A stretch of 64,000 bases of DNA from Humulus lupulus (GCF_963169125.1 NC_084801.1:113239061-113303060); one strand, 5' to 3'. Counted from the first letter of the stretch, positions 10,497 through 21,386 are shown. Notes: generated by a model not told the origin, from the sequence alone. Made by a program: numbers and translations.

Positions 10497-12383
10497 ATGG
10501 TGACTACTCGATCCAGGCATGGTAACGAGATAGAGGAACATGATGGGCAAGAGGCTAATCATACTGCCACCCCTGGTGAACAAGTTCCTGAGACCCAGCA
10601 GCGGCCAGGAAAGCAGCCAGTGGACCAAGATGACACCGGAAGTTCGGCCCCCCGGCCACCTTATCCAAACTCGTATTATTACACGGCAGTGGAGACGGAG
10701 AACGATCAGCTGAGGAGCCAGCTAGCAATAGCTAGCCAGCAGATCAAGGATGTGCTGGCCCGACTACCCCCTCTCACAACCGACACTAACGTCGGAGAAA
10801 GGCAAGGAGAGGCTCCTAAGTCTCGCCGGGGTAACCGGTCCAGGCATAGCCGCTCAGACAGACTTCCAACACCCAACTCCACTCCCTCATCACACCATCG
10901 AGAGGCAAGCTTCGAAGAAGTGCCTGGAGCCAGGCAACAGCAATACAACCGTTCGGTCAGAACGTTGACTCCTAGCTCCCAGCCATCCTCGAGAGCGCCA
11001 AGGGGAGCTCGAGGAAATTCCCGAAGGAGATCTGGGGAGGGCTCGCAGCATCAGCCCGTCCCCAACAACCGTCCTGTGCCTCGTCCAAATCGCCAGGTGC
11101 GGGACCAGCAGGTTGGCAGGGCCGAAAGGCCCCCACTGAATTTGATCCGTCCTAACGGAACTAGGATCGCTTCTCCAGTCAGACATCCTCCATCTCCAAT
11201 CAGATATCCATCTCCTCCTCGGCCCATCCGATATATCCCAGCCTATGGGAGTAGTAGGAGAAACCCGCCATCAGCTGGACCTTCCCGACGTAGCAGGGTG
11301 CCAAGGGAAAGCCCAGATCATCACCACCAAAGGCGGACTCCAAGCCTATCTAGCAGGAGCCACTGGACCAGCAGTCGCCGGAGTGATCTCTCTGGGGGAG
11401 ACCTACGTCAGCGTTTGAGTTCAGCACAAAGTCATCAAACCACCCAGGGAGGCGACCTGCGAGATTGCCTTAACTCTCATAGGGGGGAACCAGCAGGAGG
11501 AGATGGCCACGCTCACTCAGGGGGGGCCCTGTTCGAAGTACGTAACGAAGGGAATGTCCCAAATAACCTATCTCAAGATAGGAGGGGCAATAACCCACCA
11601 AATATGTACAATGGACCCGGAGCTGTTGAACAGCCCCAGAGTAACCAAGGACATCAGGACCAAACCCTCGAGCGCCTGGCTCAGATGGAGGAGCTGATGA
11701 GGAAGCTCCTGTCAGAAAAAGAAAAAGATGAATATGATTCAGGGGACGAGATGGAACTCTTCGCCCCCAGTATAGCAGCAACGGCGTACCCATCTAGTTT
11801 CCGTATGCTGCACTTGTCAAAGTTCAATGAGGACGGAGACCCATCGGACCATCTAGGGATGTTCAACACCCTAATGATGGCCCACAACATTGGCCCCGAG
11901 CTCAGATGTTTAATCTTCCCTTCCACACTAACTGGACCTGCCAGGCTGTGGTTCAAGAAAAGTAAAAGACAGTCAATCAGCTCCTGGAAAACTTTCTCGG
12001 CAGATTTCAAAAGGGCATTCCGAGCCTCCCAGGCCGCCCGTGTTCAGACCGACTCCCTGGCTAACGTAAGGCAGCAGCCCGGTGAGACTCTGAAGGCCTA
12101 CTTGAGCAGATTTGCGAACGTCGCTACTCGAGCCAAAGATGCGGATGATAGCTCCAAGCTCATGGCCATGAGAACTGGAATCCTGGTCGGAGGAGATCTC
12201 TGGAAGGATATACAAAGGAAGGGAGTCAGCTCGGTTAGCGAATTCCTTAACAGGGCCCAAGAATGGATAAATTTGGAGGAAGCCGAAGCCGAAGCTGCGG
12301 GAACCAGCCAGGTCCCCGAACAGCCCGCTGGAGTGGGGACGGAGGTCGTGGCAGCGACCCAAAACGTCTCACTGAACAACTAG
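10497..12383 (+). CDS. gag: Tat1 Gag
   Basis: A 628-residue capsid polyprotein, first of the gag-pol frame. The ATG at 10497 is the first in the frame after the primer site, and the N-terminus (MVTTRSRHG) is basic. Residues of about 45-400 are rich in Ser, Arg, Pro and Gln. The plant retrotransposon gag domain lies at about 425-600, with FNEDGDPSDHLGMFN, GPARLWFKK and GETLKAYLSRF. The TAG that ends it (12381-12383) falls before the zinc-finger region, and the same frame continues into protease. It therefore looks like a nonsense mutation of CAG rather than a normal Gag terminus. The protein would package the element's RNA in cytoplasmic particles. Confidence 0.85.
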   Translation: MVTTRSRHGNEIEEHDGQEANHTATPGEQVPETQQRPGKQPVDQDDTGSSAPRPPYPNSYYYTAVETENDQLRSQLAIASQQIKDVLARLPPLTTDTNVGERQGEAPKSRRGNRSRHSRSDRLPTPNSTPSSHHREASFEEVPGARQQQYNRSVRTLTPSSQPSSRAPRGARGNSRRRSGEGSQHQPVPNNRPVPRPNRQVRDQQVGRAERPPLNLIRPNGTRIASPVRHPPSPIRYPSPPRPIRYIPAYGSSRRNPPSAGPSRRSRVPRESPDHHHQRRTPSLSSRSHWTSSRRSDLSGGDLRQRLSSAQSHQTTQGGDLRDCLNSHRGEPAGGDGHAHSGGALFEVRNEGNVPNNLSQDRRGNNPPNMYNGPGAVEQPQSNQGHQDQTLERLAQMEELMRKLLSEKEKDEYDSGDEMELFAPSIAATAYPSSFRMLHLSKFNEDGDPSDHLGMFNTLMMAHNIGPELRCLIFPSTLTGPARLWFKKSKRQSISSWKTFSADFKRAFRASQAARVQTDSLANVRQQPGETLKAYLSRFANVATRAKDADDSSKLMAMRTGILVGGDLWKDIQRKGVSSVSEFLNRAQEWINLEEAEAEAAGTSQVPEQPAGVGTEVVAATQNVSLNN

Positions 12384-14240
12384 CCTGGTGGAGGCAAGAG
12401 AAAGGGGAATGGCGAAAACGGTCAGCACGGCCAAAAGAAGAATAAGTCCGTAGACAAATTCAAGCCCGTCTTCGCGACTTATACAGAGCTCACCCGGTCT
12501 AGGGAGAATATCTTCCTAGCTAACTTTACTCGAGTCCCCTCGAAGAGGCCAGAACCATTAAAGCCCCATAAGGGGAAGAGAGACACCTCCAAGTTTTTCC
12601 ATTTTCATAACGATGTTGGCCACAATACCGACGATTGTGGGCATCTAAAAGATGAGATCGAGACTCTCATCCGAGCCGGCCCCTTGGCTCAATACGCACG
12701 GAACAGGGTTCCAGCAAGTCGACCTGCTCCAGAAGTCCCGGCCAGTCAACCCGGGCCTCGGGTAGATCAGGACGTCCCTCCTCCCGTGGTTGGAGGAGAC
12801 ATATCCACCATCTCTGGAGGTCCGCACATGGCCGGCACGAGCAGGGGTGCCCAAAAGGGATACGTGAATGAACTAAAGGCTCATAACAGAGTAGAGTTCG
12901 TCCCGGAGCAGCGCCAGTCAAAACAGCAGCGGTTGGAGAGACAACCGATCATTTTTTCAGAGGAAGATGCAGGCCATGTCCAGTTCCCTCACAATGACCC
13001 TTTGGTCATGGCAGTTCAGCTCGCCAATCGGAGGATGAGGAGGGTGCTAATCGACAACGGGAGCTCGGTGAACCTCCTGTTCCGATCCACGTTAGAAAAG
13101 ATGGGTTTAACCGTCGCTAAGTTGAAGGCGACCTCCATGATGCTGTATGGTTTTTCGGGAGAGGGATCAACAGCAATAGGGACGATCGAGCTGATGATCA
13201 CCCTAGGAGAAGGATCTCGGACGGTCTCCAAGCTCCTCGAATTCGTGGTCATCGATTGCTCCGCTGCATACAACGCGATCTTGGGGCGACCTACGCTCAT
13301 GACGTTTGAGGCCGTCACTTCCATTCACCACCTCGCGATGAAATTCCCTACTTCCACTGGAATATGCACTATTCATGGCGATCAGCTCGCTGCCAGGGAA
13401 TGCTACATCATTTCTATGAAGGGAAAATCTAAACCCGGGCAGCTGGAAATGGCCATTCAAGGTGGTGGAGAGGAATCTCAGGAACCCTTAGCTAATCCTG
13501 AGATTGAAAAACCTCAAAGCGCCAAAGGGGAAAATGTCGTCTTAAGTGAGGATATTGACCCCCGAATAGGCGAGGACAGATCCGAGCTCCAGGCGATTAA
13601 GGAGCTCGAGGAAGTGAACATTGATCCGCAGAACCCATCACAGATGGTCAGGCTCGGGAAAAACCTCTGTAGCAAGAGGAAGGCGGAGCTGACTAAATTT
13701 TTGCGGGATAACCTGGATGTGTTTGCCTGGTCCCATGAGGACATGGTGGGAATCAGCCCGAGTGTCATCATGCATACACTTCATCTAGATAAAAGCGTTC
13801 CCGCCAAGTCCCAGAAGCAAAGACGCCTAAGAACAGCTCAGGCTGAAGCCTTTGAGGAAAAGGTGGCCCGGCTCAAGAAATGCGGCTTTATCCATGAAGC
13901 CAAATTTCTAATATGGGTCGCCAACCCCGTGCTGGTCCCGAAGCCCAACGAAAAATGGCAGACCTGCATAGACTTCTCCGACCTGAATAAAACCTGCCCC
14001 AAGGATTGTTTTCCACTGCCGAGGATTGACCAGCTGGTAGATGCCACGGCGGGGCACGAGCTCATGTCCTTTATGGACGCGTACTCAGGCTACAATCAGA
14101 TCGCCATGAATCCGGAAGACCAGGAACACACCAGTTTCATGACCCCAACAAATGTTTATTGTTACAAGGTCGTGCCATTCGGGCTGAAGAACGCCGGAGC
14201 TACCTACCAAAGGTTAGTCAATAGAATGTTCGCGGACTAG
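12384..14240 (+). pseudogene. pol: Tat1 Gag C-terminus, protease and RT N-terminal half
   Basis: In the same frame as gag after its TAG. A degenerate zinc-finger motif (FHFHNDVGHNTDDCGHLKDE) has Phe where the first Cys is expected. The protease shows LIDNGSSVNLL (Asn in the middle of the D-x-G triad, as in Tat2) and ILGRPTL. RT starts near 13730 and shows WANPVLVPKPN, CIDFSDLNKTCPKDCFPLPR, SFMDAYSGYNQI and FGLKNAGATYQRLVN. The frame ends at TAG 14238-14240 inside RT. Tat2 has Gln at this position (SEQIGNN), so the stop is a CAG-to-TAG change. Confidence 0.85.
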
Positions 14241-14759
14241 ATCGGAAAAAACATGGAAGTATACGTTGCTGACATGCTAGTCAAGTCAAAGACTGCCGAC
14301 GACCATGTTTCCGACCTGGAAGAATGTTTTAAGATACTACAGGAATATGGCATGAGGCTTAATCCACAGAAGTGCACTTTTGGTGTCGCATCAGGGAAAT
14401 TCCTGGGGTTCATCGTCAATACCCGAGGAATCGAAGCAAACCCCGACAAGATCAGATCACTGCTCGAGCTTCCCTCACCCAGGTCGCGAAAAGATGTCCA
14501 AGGCCTGATAGGAAGAGTGGCAGCCCTCAATCGGTTTATTTCCAAGTCCACCGATAAATGTTTGCCATTCTACAACCTGCTCCGAGGAAACAAGAAGTTT
14601 GAATGGACAGAAGAGTGCGAAAGCACATTCCTCGACCTGAAGGCACATCTGGCCGAGCCACCCGTATTATCCAAACCCAAAGCAGGAGAGCCTCTTTTTC
14701 TCTACCTGGCTGTCACTGAGGATGCAGCTAGTGTCGTATTGGTACGAGAAGAAGACTGA
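14241..14759 (+). pseudogene. pol: Tat1 RT catalytic region to RNase H start
   Basis: Continues RT in frame with MEVYVADMLVKSK. The catalytic YVDD box reads YVAD, the codon being GCT, so the polymerase should be inactive. Then come the thumb and connection (LNPQKCTFGV, KFLGFIVNTRGIEANPDKI, GRVAALNRFISKS) and the start of RNase H (EPLFLYLAVTEDAASVVLVRE). It ends at TGA 14757-14759 within the RNase H domain, best explained as CGA to TGA. Confidence 0.85.
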
Positions 14760-15494
14760 GTTCAGAGACCAGTCTACTACATCAGCAAGAGACTTCTTGG
14801 AGCTGAATCCCGATACCCGTTGATGGAGAAATTGGCGTTCTGCCTCATCACGGCCTCTCGAAATCTCAGACTGTACTTCCAGTCCCACTCAATACACGTC
14901 ATGACCGATCAGCCTTTAAGGCAGGTTTTGCAAAAACCTGAAGCATCGGGACGTTTGTTAAAGTGGGCCATCGAACTCAGTCAGTTCGAGATTCTGTACA
15001 CTCCGCGAACTGCTATAAAAATTCAAGCCCTGGCCGATTTTATGGCAGAATGCACGGGATTCCAGGAGGATCCCGCAGAAGACTCACCACAGGTCACCTC
15101 GTCCCAGGCGTCGTGGAGGATCTTTGTGGATGGTTCATCCAACGAAAACAGCTCCGGAGTTGAAATCATTTTGATATACCCCGAGGGACATAGATTCCAC
15201 TCGGCACTAAGATTCGGGTTCAAGGCCTTCAACAACGGGGCCGAATACGAAGCTTTGCTGGCCGGCCTGAGGATTGCCCAGGAGTTGAAGGCGGGCTCCG
15301 TCCAGTGCTTCAGTGACTCCCAGCTCATGGTAAACTAGGTTCTGGGCGAATATCAAGCGTGGGGACCCAAGATGGCCGCCTATCTGGCAAAGGTAAAAGT
15401 TGAGCTGTCTGCGTTTGAACGAGGCTCGATCGAACATATACCTCGGGAGCAGAACGCTAACGCAGATGCTCTAGGGAGACGGAGACCTTGGGGT
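14760..15494 (+). pseudogene. pol: Tat1 RNase H plus second (archaeal-type) RNase H
   Basis: The end of the ordinary RNase H is at 14760-15070 (VYYISKRLLGAESRYPLMEK, TDQPLRQVL, ADFMAEC). After it comes a second RNase H-like domain, WRIFVDGSSNENSSG to EYEALLAGLRIAQEL and SDSQL, ending in NANADAL. This extra domain is characteristic of plant Tat elements, where it was acquired in addition to the original RNase H. TAG at 15336-15338 interrupts it (VN-stop-VLGEY, expected Gln). A frameshift around 15470-15481 then loses the frame, probably with a small deletion in the linker to integrase. Confidence 0.85.
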
Positions 15495-16807
15495 TAGTAC
15501 CAGTAGAATTCTTGGAGAAACCAAGTATAGAAGAAGTCGGGACGGAGGTCGAGATGATCGACGCCAGGCTGACCTGGATGACCCCCATCCTTGAGTATCT
15601 CGTCGAGGGAAAGTTGCCTGAAGGGCATAATGATGCACGGTGAGTACTCTATCAAGCTCCCAGGTATACGATAGTAGACAGGGTGTTATACCGGCGTGGG
15701 CACTCCCTGCCTCTCCTACGATGTGTTCTTTCAGGTGAAGCAAAGGCCATCCTGTAGGAGGTGCACGAGGGTTTTTGCGGAGACCACACTGGGGGGCAAA
15801 GCTTGGCCTTAAAGGTCCTGAGGCAAGGGTATTACTGGCCAACTCTGTCCAAAGACTCGATTTCATACGTGAAGAAGTGCAACAAGTGCCAGCGATTCGC
15901 CGCAGTTGCCCGAGCTCCTCCAGTTGAGCTAAAGATGATATCGTCCCCATGGCCGTTTTCCGTGGGGATAGACTTGGTTGGCGCCCTCCCCACTGGAAAG
16001 GGCGGGGTCCGTTACACCGTGGTAGCCATCGACTACTTTACGAAGTGGGCTAAGGCAGAACCTTTGGCAACGATAACGTCCAAAAAAGTGCTTGACTTCG
16101 TGGTTAAAAGCATTATCTGTCGATTCGGCCTGCCCAAGAAGATCGTCTCCAATAATGGTACTCAGTTCGACAGCGACCTGTTCACCGAGTTTTGTGAAAG
16201 GTACAGAATTGTGAAAAGTTTCAACTCTGTGGCATATCCTCAAATGAATGGCCAGGTCGAAGCTGTCAACAAGACTCTAAAGGCGAGCCTCAAGAAGAGA
16301 TTAGATGAAGCGAAGGGGGTCTGGCCAGAACAGCTCCCCCAGGTCCTATGGGCATACCGGACCTCGCATCGGACTCCTACGAGTCATACTCCTTTTTCCC
16401 TAACCTTTGGGAGTGAGGCAGTCCTCCCCGTGGAGGTTAAAGTGCTTTCGCATAGGGTCCAATCTTACGACTAGGACTGCAACCACGAGCTACTGTGCAA
16501 TTCCCTTGACCTAGTTGATGAAAGGCGAGAAGATTCGCAACTCCAGCTCGCCCATTATCAGCAGAAAATCACTCGCTACTTCAACTCCAAAGTCAAAAAA
16601 CGCGCCTTTAGCATTGGCGACTTGGTCCTAAGGAGAGTTTTCCTGGCCGGGAAAGATCCCAAAGATGGAGTCTTGGGACCAAACTGGGAAGGACCATACT
16701 AGGTCATCGAAATCATTAAGGAGAGAACTTATAAGTTAGCTCGGCTTGATGGAGGGGCGGTCCCGCGGACTTGGAACGCCATCCATTTAAAGAAATATTA
16801 TCAATGA
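15482..16807 (+). pseudogene. pol: Tat1 integrase
   Basis: The frame runs from the linker at 15482 to the pol stop TGA at 16805-16807, with four internal stops: TGA 15641, TAG 15755, TAG 16472, TAG 16700. It contains the zinc-binding HHCC region (HEGFCGDHTGG, CNKCQ), then the catalytic core. The core has GIDLVG (first Asp), IVSNNGTQF (second Asp changed to Asn, AAT) and GQVEAVNKTLK (Glu). The C-terminal GPY-type motif is at GPNWEGPY. Tat2 has SDNG here and Gln at the sites matching 16472 and 16700. The Asn should abolish strand transfer. Confidence 0.88.
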
Positions 16808-16925
16808 TTCACTTGTAAGGCCTGGAAGGCCATTTTTTATGTATGAATGAGAATCAGCTTTTGTACATGTTTGCAAGTGTAATCTAAAGTAACCACGAAA
16901 GACCCTTTCCCAGTTACTTGGGGGG
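16808..16925 (+). other. Tat1 spacer after pol
   Basis: Short non-coding stretch between the pol stop and the tandem repeats. Nothing recognised. Confidence 0.5.
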
Positions 16926-16929
16926 CATA

Positions 16930-17640
16930 TGGTACCTGGATATAACCAGGTCTCCTTAATTACTTAGAAGTTGATTCATATCGATTGACCGTTATTTTTC
17001 TTAAAAAACGCGAGATATTGATAAGGATTAACGCTAACCAAGTCCTATCCTGGTCATAACCGGGTCATAAAACTTAGAAGTTGATTTAAATCTATTGATC
17101 GCTGTTCTTCCTAAAGAGCTCGAGATATGGATAAAAGTTAACGCGAACTAAGTTTTCAAAATAAGTTTCTGGTCATAACCGGGTCATAAAACTTAGAAGT
17201 TTATTTAAATCTATTGATCGTTGTTCTTCCTAAAGAGCTCGAGATATGGATAAAAGTTAACGCGAACTAAGTTTTCAAAATAAGTTCCTGGTCATAACCG
17301 GGTCATAAAACTTAGAAGTTGATTTAAATCTATTGATCGTTGTTCTTCCTAAAGAGCTCGAGATATGGATAGAAGTTAACGCGAACTAAGTTTTCAAAAT
17401 AAGTTCCTGTTCATAACCGGGTCATAAAACTTAGAAGTTGATATAAATCTATTGATCGTTGTTCTTCCTAAAGAGCTCGAGATATGGATCAAAGTTAACG
17501 CGAACTAAGTTTTCAAATTATGTTCCTGGTCATAACCAGGTCATAAAACTTAGAAGTTGATTTAAATCTATGGATCGTTGTTCTACCTAGAGAGCTCGAG
17601 ATATGGATAAAGATTAACGCGAACTAAGTTTTTCAAAAAA
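16930..17640 (+). repeat. 119-bp tandem repeat array, about six copies
   Basis: The phrase 'tggtcataaccgggtcata' recurs at 17051, 17170, 17289, 17408 and 17527, an exact spacing of 119 bp. A more diverged copy starts near 16936 (115 bp earlier). Each unit also contains 'gagctcgagatatgg'. The array lies between pol and the antisense gene, the hypervariable 3' region of Tat/Ogre-type elements that is known to generate satellite repeats. Copies differ by only a few bases, so amplification is fairly recent. Confidence 0.9.
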
Positions 17641-18238
17641 TTGTAACCAAAATGCCTAAGGGCAAGAAAGAGGATCAATTAAAAACGTTGAATCAAATTG
17701 TCTCGAGGTGGAAGCACCTCATGCAAAGGTTACACAAAAAATATTAAAAAATAGTGAAGGGCACAAGAGAATAAACGCCCTAAGCTCCGCCAGGTGGCCC
17801 CTTGGAGGTCGCCGTCTCGCCTTGCTTAGCTGCACCAGAGCCTTCCTCAGCCTCGGAGGGCGCTTCTTTATCAAGGCGAGCTTGGAACTTCACCAGCAAG
17901 CGCTCCTAAAGGCTCGTTGACAGGAAGGAGAAGTCAGCGTCTGGATTATAGGCCCAACAATGGTAGAACAGGTCTTCCAGGGACTTTTCCGAAGTTGTCT
18001 GCTCGGCCTCTAGGGTGGCCTGGGCGGCCTGAGCCTTAGCCTTCGAGGCATCTAGGTCTGTCCGCGAGGTGGCGAGGGAGGTCTCGAGCTCTTGGACCTT
18101 CGAGCGGGTTTTTTCCAACTCGACCTGCGAGGCCGCCAAGGCATCCTTAGCCACCTGCAGGGTAGTCTGGTGCTCGCTCCTCATGTCCTCGAGCTGAGTT
18201 TTGGTCCTAGCGATGCTCCGGTGAAGGGCAACGGCGCT

Positions 18239-18334
18239 CTGCGAAGGTGAAAAGACAATTGCCTTAGAAAAAAGAGAGAAAAAACAGGGCAAAGTGTAAT
18301 AATAAAAAGCCATAAAAGGGTAAAGTCAGCTTAC
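18239..18334 (-). other. Predicted last intron of the Tat1 antisense gene
   Basis: Donor ACG|GTAAGC and acceptor TTCGCAG|AGC on the minus strand, 96 bp. It joins SLGMTLT to SAVALHRSIARTK in frame, just before the coiled coil. Tat2 has an intron at the equivalent place (34298-34371), so the intron predates the split of the two copies. Confidence 0.65.
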
Positions 18335-19631
18335 CGTTAGGGTCATGCCCAGTGAAGACTCCAGCACGCCCACCGGGCTCATTGTCTCGATAGCACGGAG
18401 CTCCTTCTCATTGAACTTGTATATGTGGCTGACGCGTAGTTTGCCGACTCATACACCGTTCCCCGGAAGGCCTCTGGGATCTTCTCCAGGTCTTGGGGAT
18501 TGATTGGGATGCGTACCTTGGAGGGTACAATCGCCGAAGTCCCGAGCTCTATTCCTGCGTCCCGGGCAGCGGCCGGAGCTCGCGGAGGGGGTGGAGGCAT
18601 GTTGCTTCCCCCTGCAGCAGGAGGGACCGCTCCCACGACCTGGGTTCTCCTTTGTAGGAGACTTGGCAGGGGTCCCGGCGATGTGCTTGGACGTCCGGAG
18701 CCTCTTCATTCTTGGCCCAGCGGCCCCTGCTGGGGGGTTACCTTCGAAGAACGCACCTCGCAGGCTCTCCTCGGGCTGAGACATCTCTTCTGTCAAGACG
18801 AAAACATGGTTAGTACAAGAGTTGGCAATCATAGAAAAACAAAAACAAAGGGCTAATGAGAAAAATTCAAGTATATGTATACTAAAGGGAATCCTACTCC
18901 TCGAGCTAGAAGAAGAATCTAAGTTGATTACTTCTTGAGCTGGCGCAAGTTCTAGGTCTGAGGCTGACTTAGGGCTAGATTCCTCTACATATTGCCTAAG
19001 CCTCGGAGCTACGGTGCCCCTCCGGAGTGATGGCCATGACCGAAGGTTGGTCCCATACTCCTCGAATAGGATCGACCTAAAGGCTAGGGTGTTATCTACT
19101 ACTACAGTAACCCTAGGCCGGCTGTCTTGGTAGTCCAGCACGAGCCGATCGACACAGTGGAGCAGGGTTGTGTTCAGGTCCGGATCACTTTGGTGGCGAT
19201 GGACGAGATGCCTAGGGTTGAACCTAGCCAGCCGGGGGTCTGCTGTGGCCCTATCTAGACTCCTTAACATGTAAGGGTTACCTTGGCCAGAAGGACCTGT
19301 GGCTGCTCCGGATTGAATCCTCTCCTCGTCCGTCCTCTGGGCGACCTCCAAATCCCGCTTCCTGTTACTCATGAGGGGAACTTCGGCGTCCTCGTCCTCC
19401 TCATCATCATCTCCTGCGGCCTCCTCCACGATGATGGGTCTGGTGTCGCGAGCTGGGGGAAGCCCCCGGGCCTCCTGAGGTTCAAAGTCTGATTTGGGAA
19501 AATCATCTTGCAGGCTACCATCGACTCGTCTGTTACGAGCACGCGGTAATCTTTCTCACTGGGGGGCAAGCCCGCTAGTGTCTCGTATTGGGCCCCGAGG
19601 GTCACATATTTCTCTGTCCTCGCAAAGATGG

Positions 19632-19716
19632 CTGCAGAATTAGTCTAAGTCAGAAAGGGATACGGGAGGCTAAAACGACACTTGACTTACGAGCTAAGGA
19701 TAAAAAAAACACTTAC
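19632..19716 (-). other. Predicted intron 1 of the Tat1 antisense gene
   Basis: Minus-strand donor CTC|GTAAGT and acceptor CTGCAG|CC, 85 bp. Removing it joins FNRP to IFARTEKYVTLGAQYE in frame, giving a continuous Transposase_28-like segment. Without splicing the frame stops at KCFFYP. Tat2 has a GTAAGT donor at the same position in its antisense gene (32990). Confidence 0.65.
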
Positions 19717-20410
19717 GAGGACGATTGAAGTAGTGGAGCTCCCAGTTCCTGAACCCCGTCGACATGAAGAATTGATCCTTGAAGTCGTTGGGGTGGCTGG
19801 GCAGCTCGATGACCGCAGCCGTATTGGGAAATCGGGTTAAGTAGTAAAACCCGTCACCTCGCCCACGCTGGTCCAGGCTGGCCTTGAGGCAGAAGAAGTA
19901 CAAAATGTCTGCTGGAGTGGGGACCTCCCACTCGTGCTTCAAAAATAAATATCTCAACCCCGCCAACAACCGATAAGAGTTGGGGGGGCGGGGGGGGGGG
20001 GGGGGGGGGAGCTGGAATGGAGCCAACCTCACATAATTAAGGAAGTCAGCAAAATATTGGTCCTGTGGGAGGAATGCCCCCACCTTGAAATGCTCGCCGC
20101 TCCAGGACGCGAATGCCTCGTCGAGTGGCGCGCAGCTCCGCTCACCTTCCGCGGGAGGTCGGGCAATCATTGACGTCCTCCCCAGCGCGATGTTGTGGGA
20201 GAGGAATATCTTATTGATCTTTGTCTGGTCGGTGATCTTTGAGATGATCTTCTCCGCCTCGAAGAACGCATCAGGAGCCACCTCGAGCTCCTGCTCAACT
20301 GTCGACCCAAAGTTGGGGATCGGGGAGTCCGGCATCATCGCCTTTCCTTTGTTTTGCTGGGAGGCCGAGCTGCCGATGGTCTGCTTGGAAGCGTTCCTCT
20401 TCGGTGCCAT

Positions 20411-21386
20411 CTGGTCGCCTAGCGAACAAAAGAAAATATTTCAGAAAAGGCGACCCAAGCATGAGGAAAAATCAAATGTTATTTGCACGAGTTGAGGTAA
20501 GCCTAGCCCATGGAGAGTGGGACCACGCGGTTCAATGAACACGCACCTGTGCTCCCAACAGATCCCCGATTACTCAAAATTCGTGTGTCAGGAGGGTCAG
20601 GATAGAATTTTCCTTGGGGGGAAAGTTTCAGTTGGCAAAGATTGCAAAACCGCCTGTGAAGCGTGTCCCCTAAGCTACCCGGTTTTGCACCCAAAATTCC
20701 GAAACTCCTACCCATAAATTTTCCCCAGAAAATGCATCTTGTAAACCATACTCCTAAACAATTTCCTACAGCAAAAAATACCCTAACCTAAAAGGCTTTC
20801 ACCCTTCATACCCACAAAAACCAGTAAACCCTTGCATGTGGCTACAGTAAATATTTACCTAAGCTACAGTGAAAAATATTCTCAAAACACGCATGGTCAG
20901 GAAACTTACAATGTTTGGTTGGGAGGTGAATGAAGGTGTCGCCTAGGTTGGAGCTTCGTAGCAGTTACTGTCTCCAAAGATTCGAAGGAATCCTCACGCC
21001 TGAGCTTCTTGAACACTGAGAATGGTGGTCGCAGAGAAGAGGGTTTCTTGTTTCTTCTGAGATGAAGAGAGAAGAAGGAAAGAAGTTCTGAGAAATATCA
21101 AATGAAAGGGTGGCCCATGCGTAGGGTGGCCACCCCTTATATATATGTGAAGGATCACGTATAGAGGGCCGTTGGATGGCCCTGATGTGGGATCCAACGC
21201 CCCCCACTCGAAATATGAAACGACGGCTGGGCATAGGCTAGGCCATTAAATGTGGTTCTCGTAAGACGTACCGTCACCAACCACGATGTTCCACGTATCA
21301 GGCACCTGCGTAAGATGTGGAATGTGAAGAGTTCATGGGGAAGCTTAAAAGCCCCTACTGTGGCCTTATGCGACGTCGTTTGCCAC
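20411..21386 (-). other. Putative promoter and leader of the Tat1 antisense gene
   Basis: About 1 kb between the antisense start codon and the polypurine tract. On the minus strand a TATATATAAGG-like box lies near 21134-21146. It is followed downstream by a purine-rich leader that ends at the ATG at 20410. This would suit an independent promoter, but the start site is not shown by sequence alone. Small frames here are not convincing genes. Confidence 0.35.

Larger units (their letters stand above)
17790..20410 (-). pseudogene. Tat1 antisense gene (aORF), four exons, Transposase_28-like with coiled coil
   Basis: Opposite to gag-pol. Exon 1 (20410-19717) starts MAPKRNASKQ and carries FLNYVRLAPFQLPP, NSYRLLAGLRYLF, ILYFFCLKAS and GDGFYYLTRFP, the pattern of the Transposase_28 'putative gypsy type transposon' family. 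GT..AG introns at 19632-19716, 18790-18897 and 18239-18334 keep the frame. The last exon holds a coiled coil (TKTQLEDMRSEHQTTLQ onwards) and FYHCWAYNPDADFSFLS, matched by YRIWASNADLDTNFLG in Tat2. Frameshifts after KMIFP (about 19490) and near 18620 break it. A 20-base G run encodes extra prolines. Antisense ORFs are known in Tat elements, but their function is unknown. The lower boundary is approximate. Confidence 0.75.

Noticed and set aside
10413..15950. Many minus-strand frames opposite Tat1 gag-pol, up to 159 residues
   Set aside because: They mirror a coding region with strong codon bias and show no retrotransposon or other motifs. The real antisense gene of this element lies further downstream.
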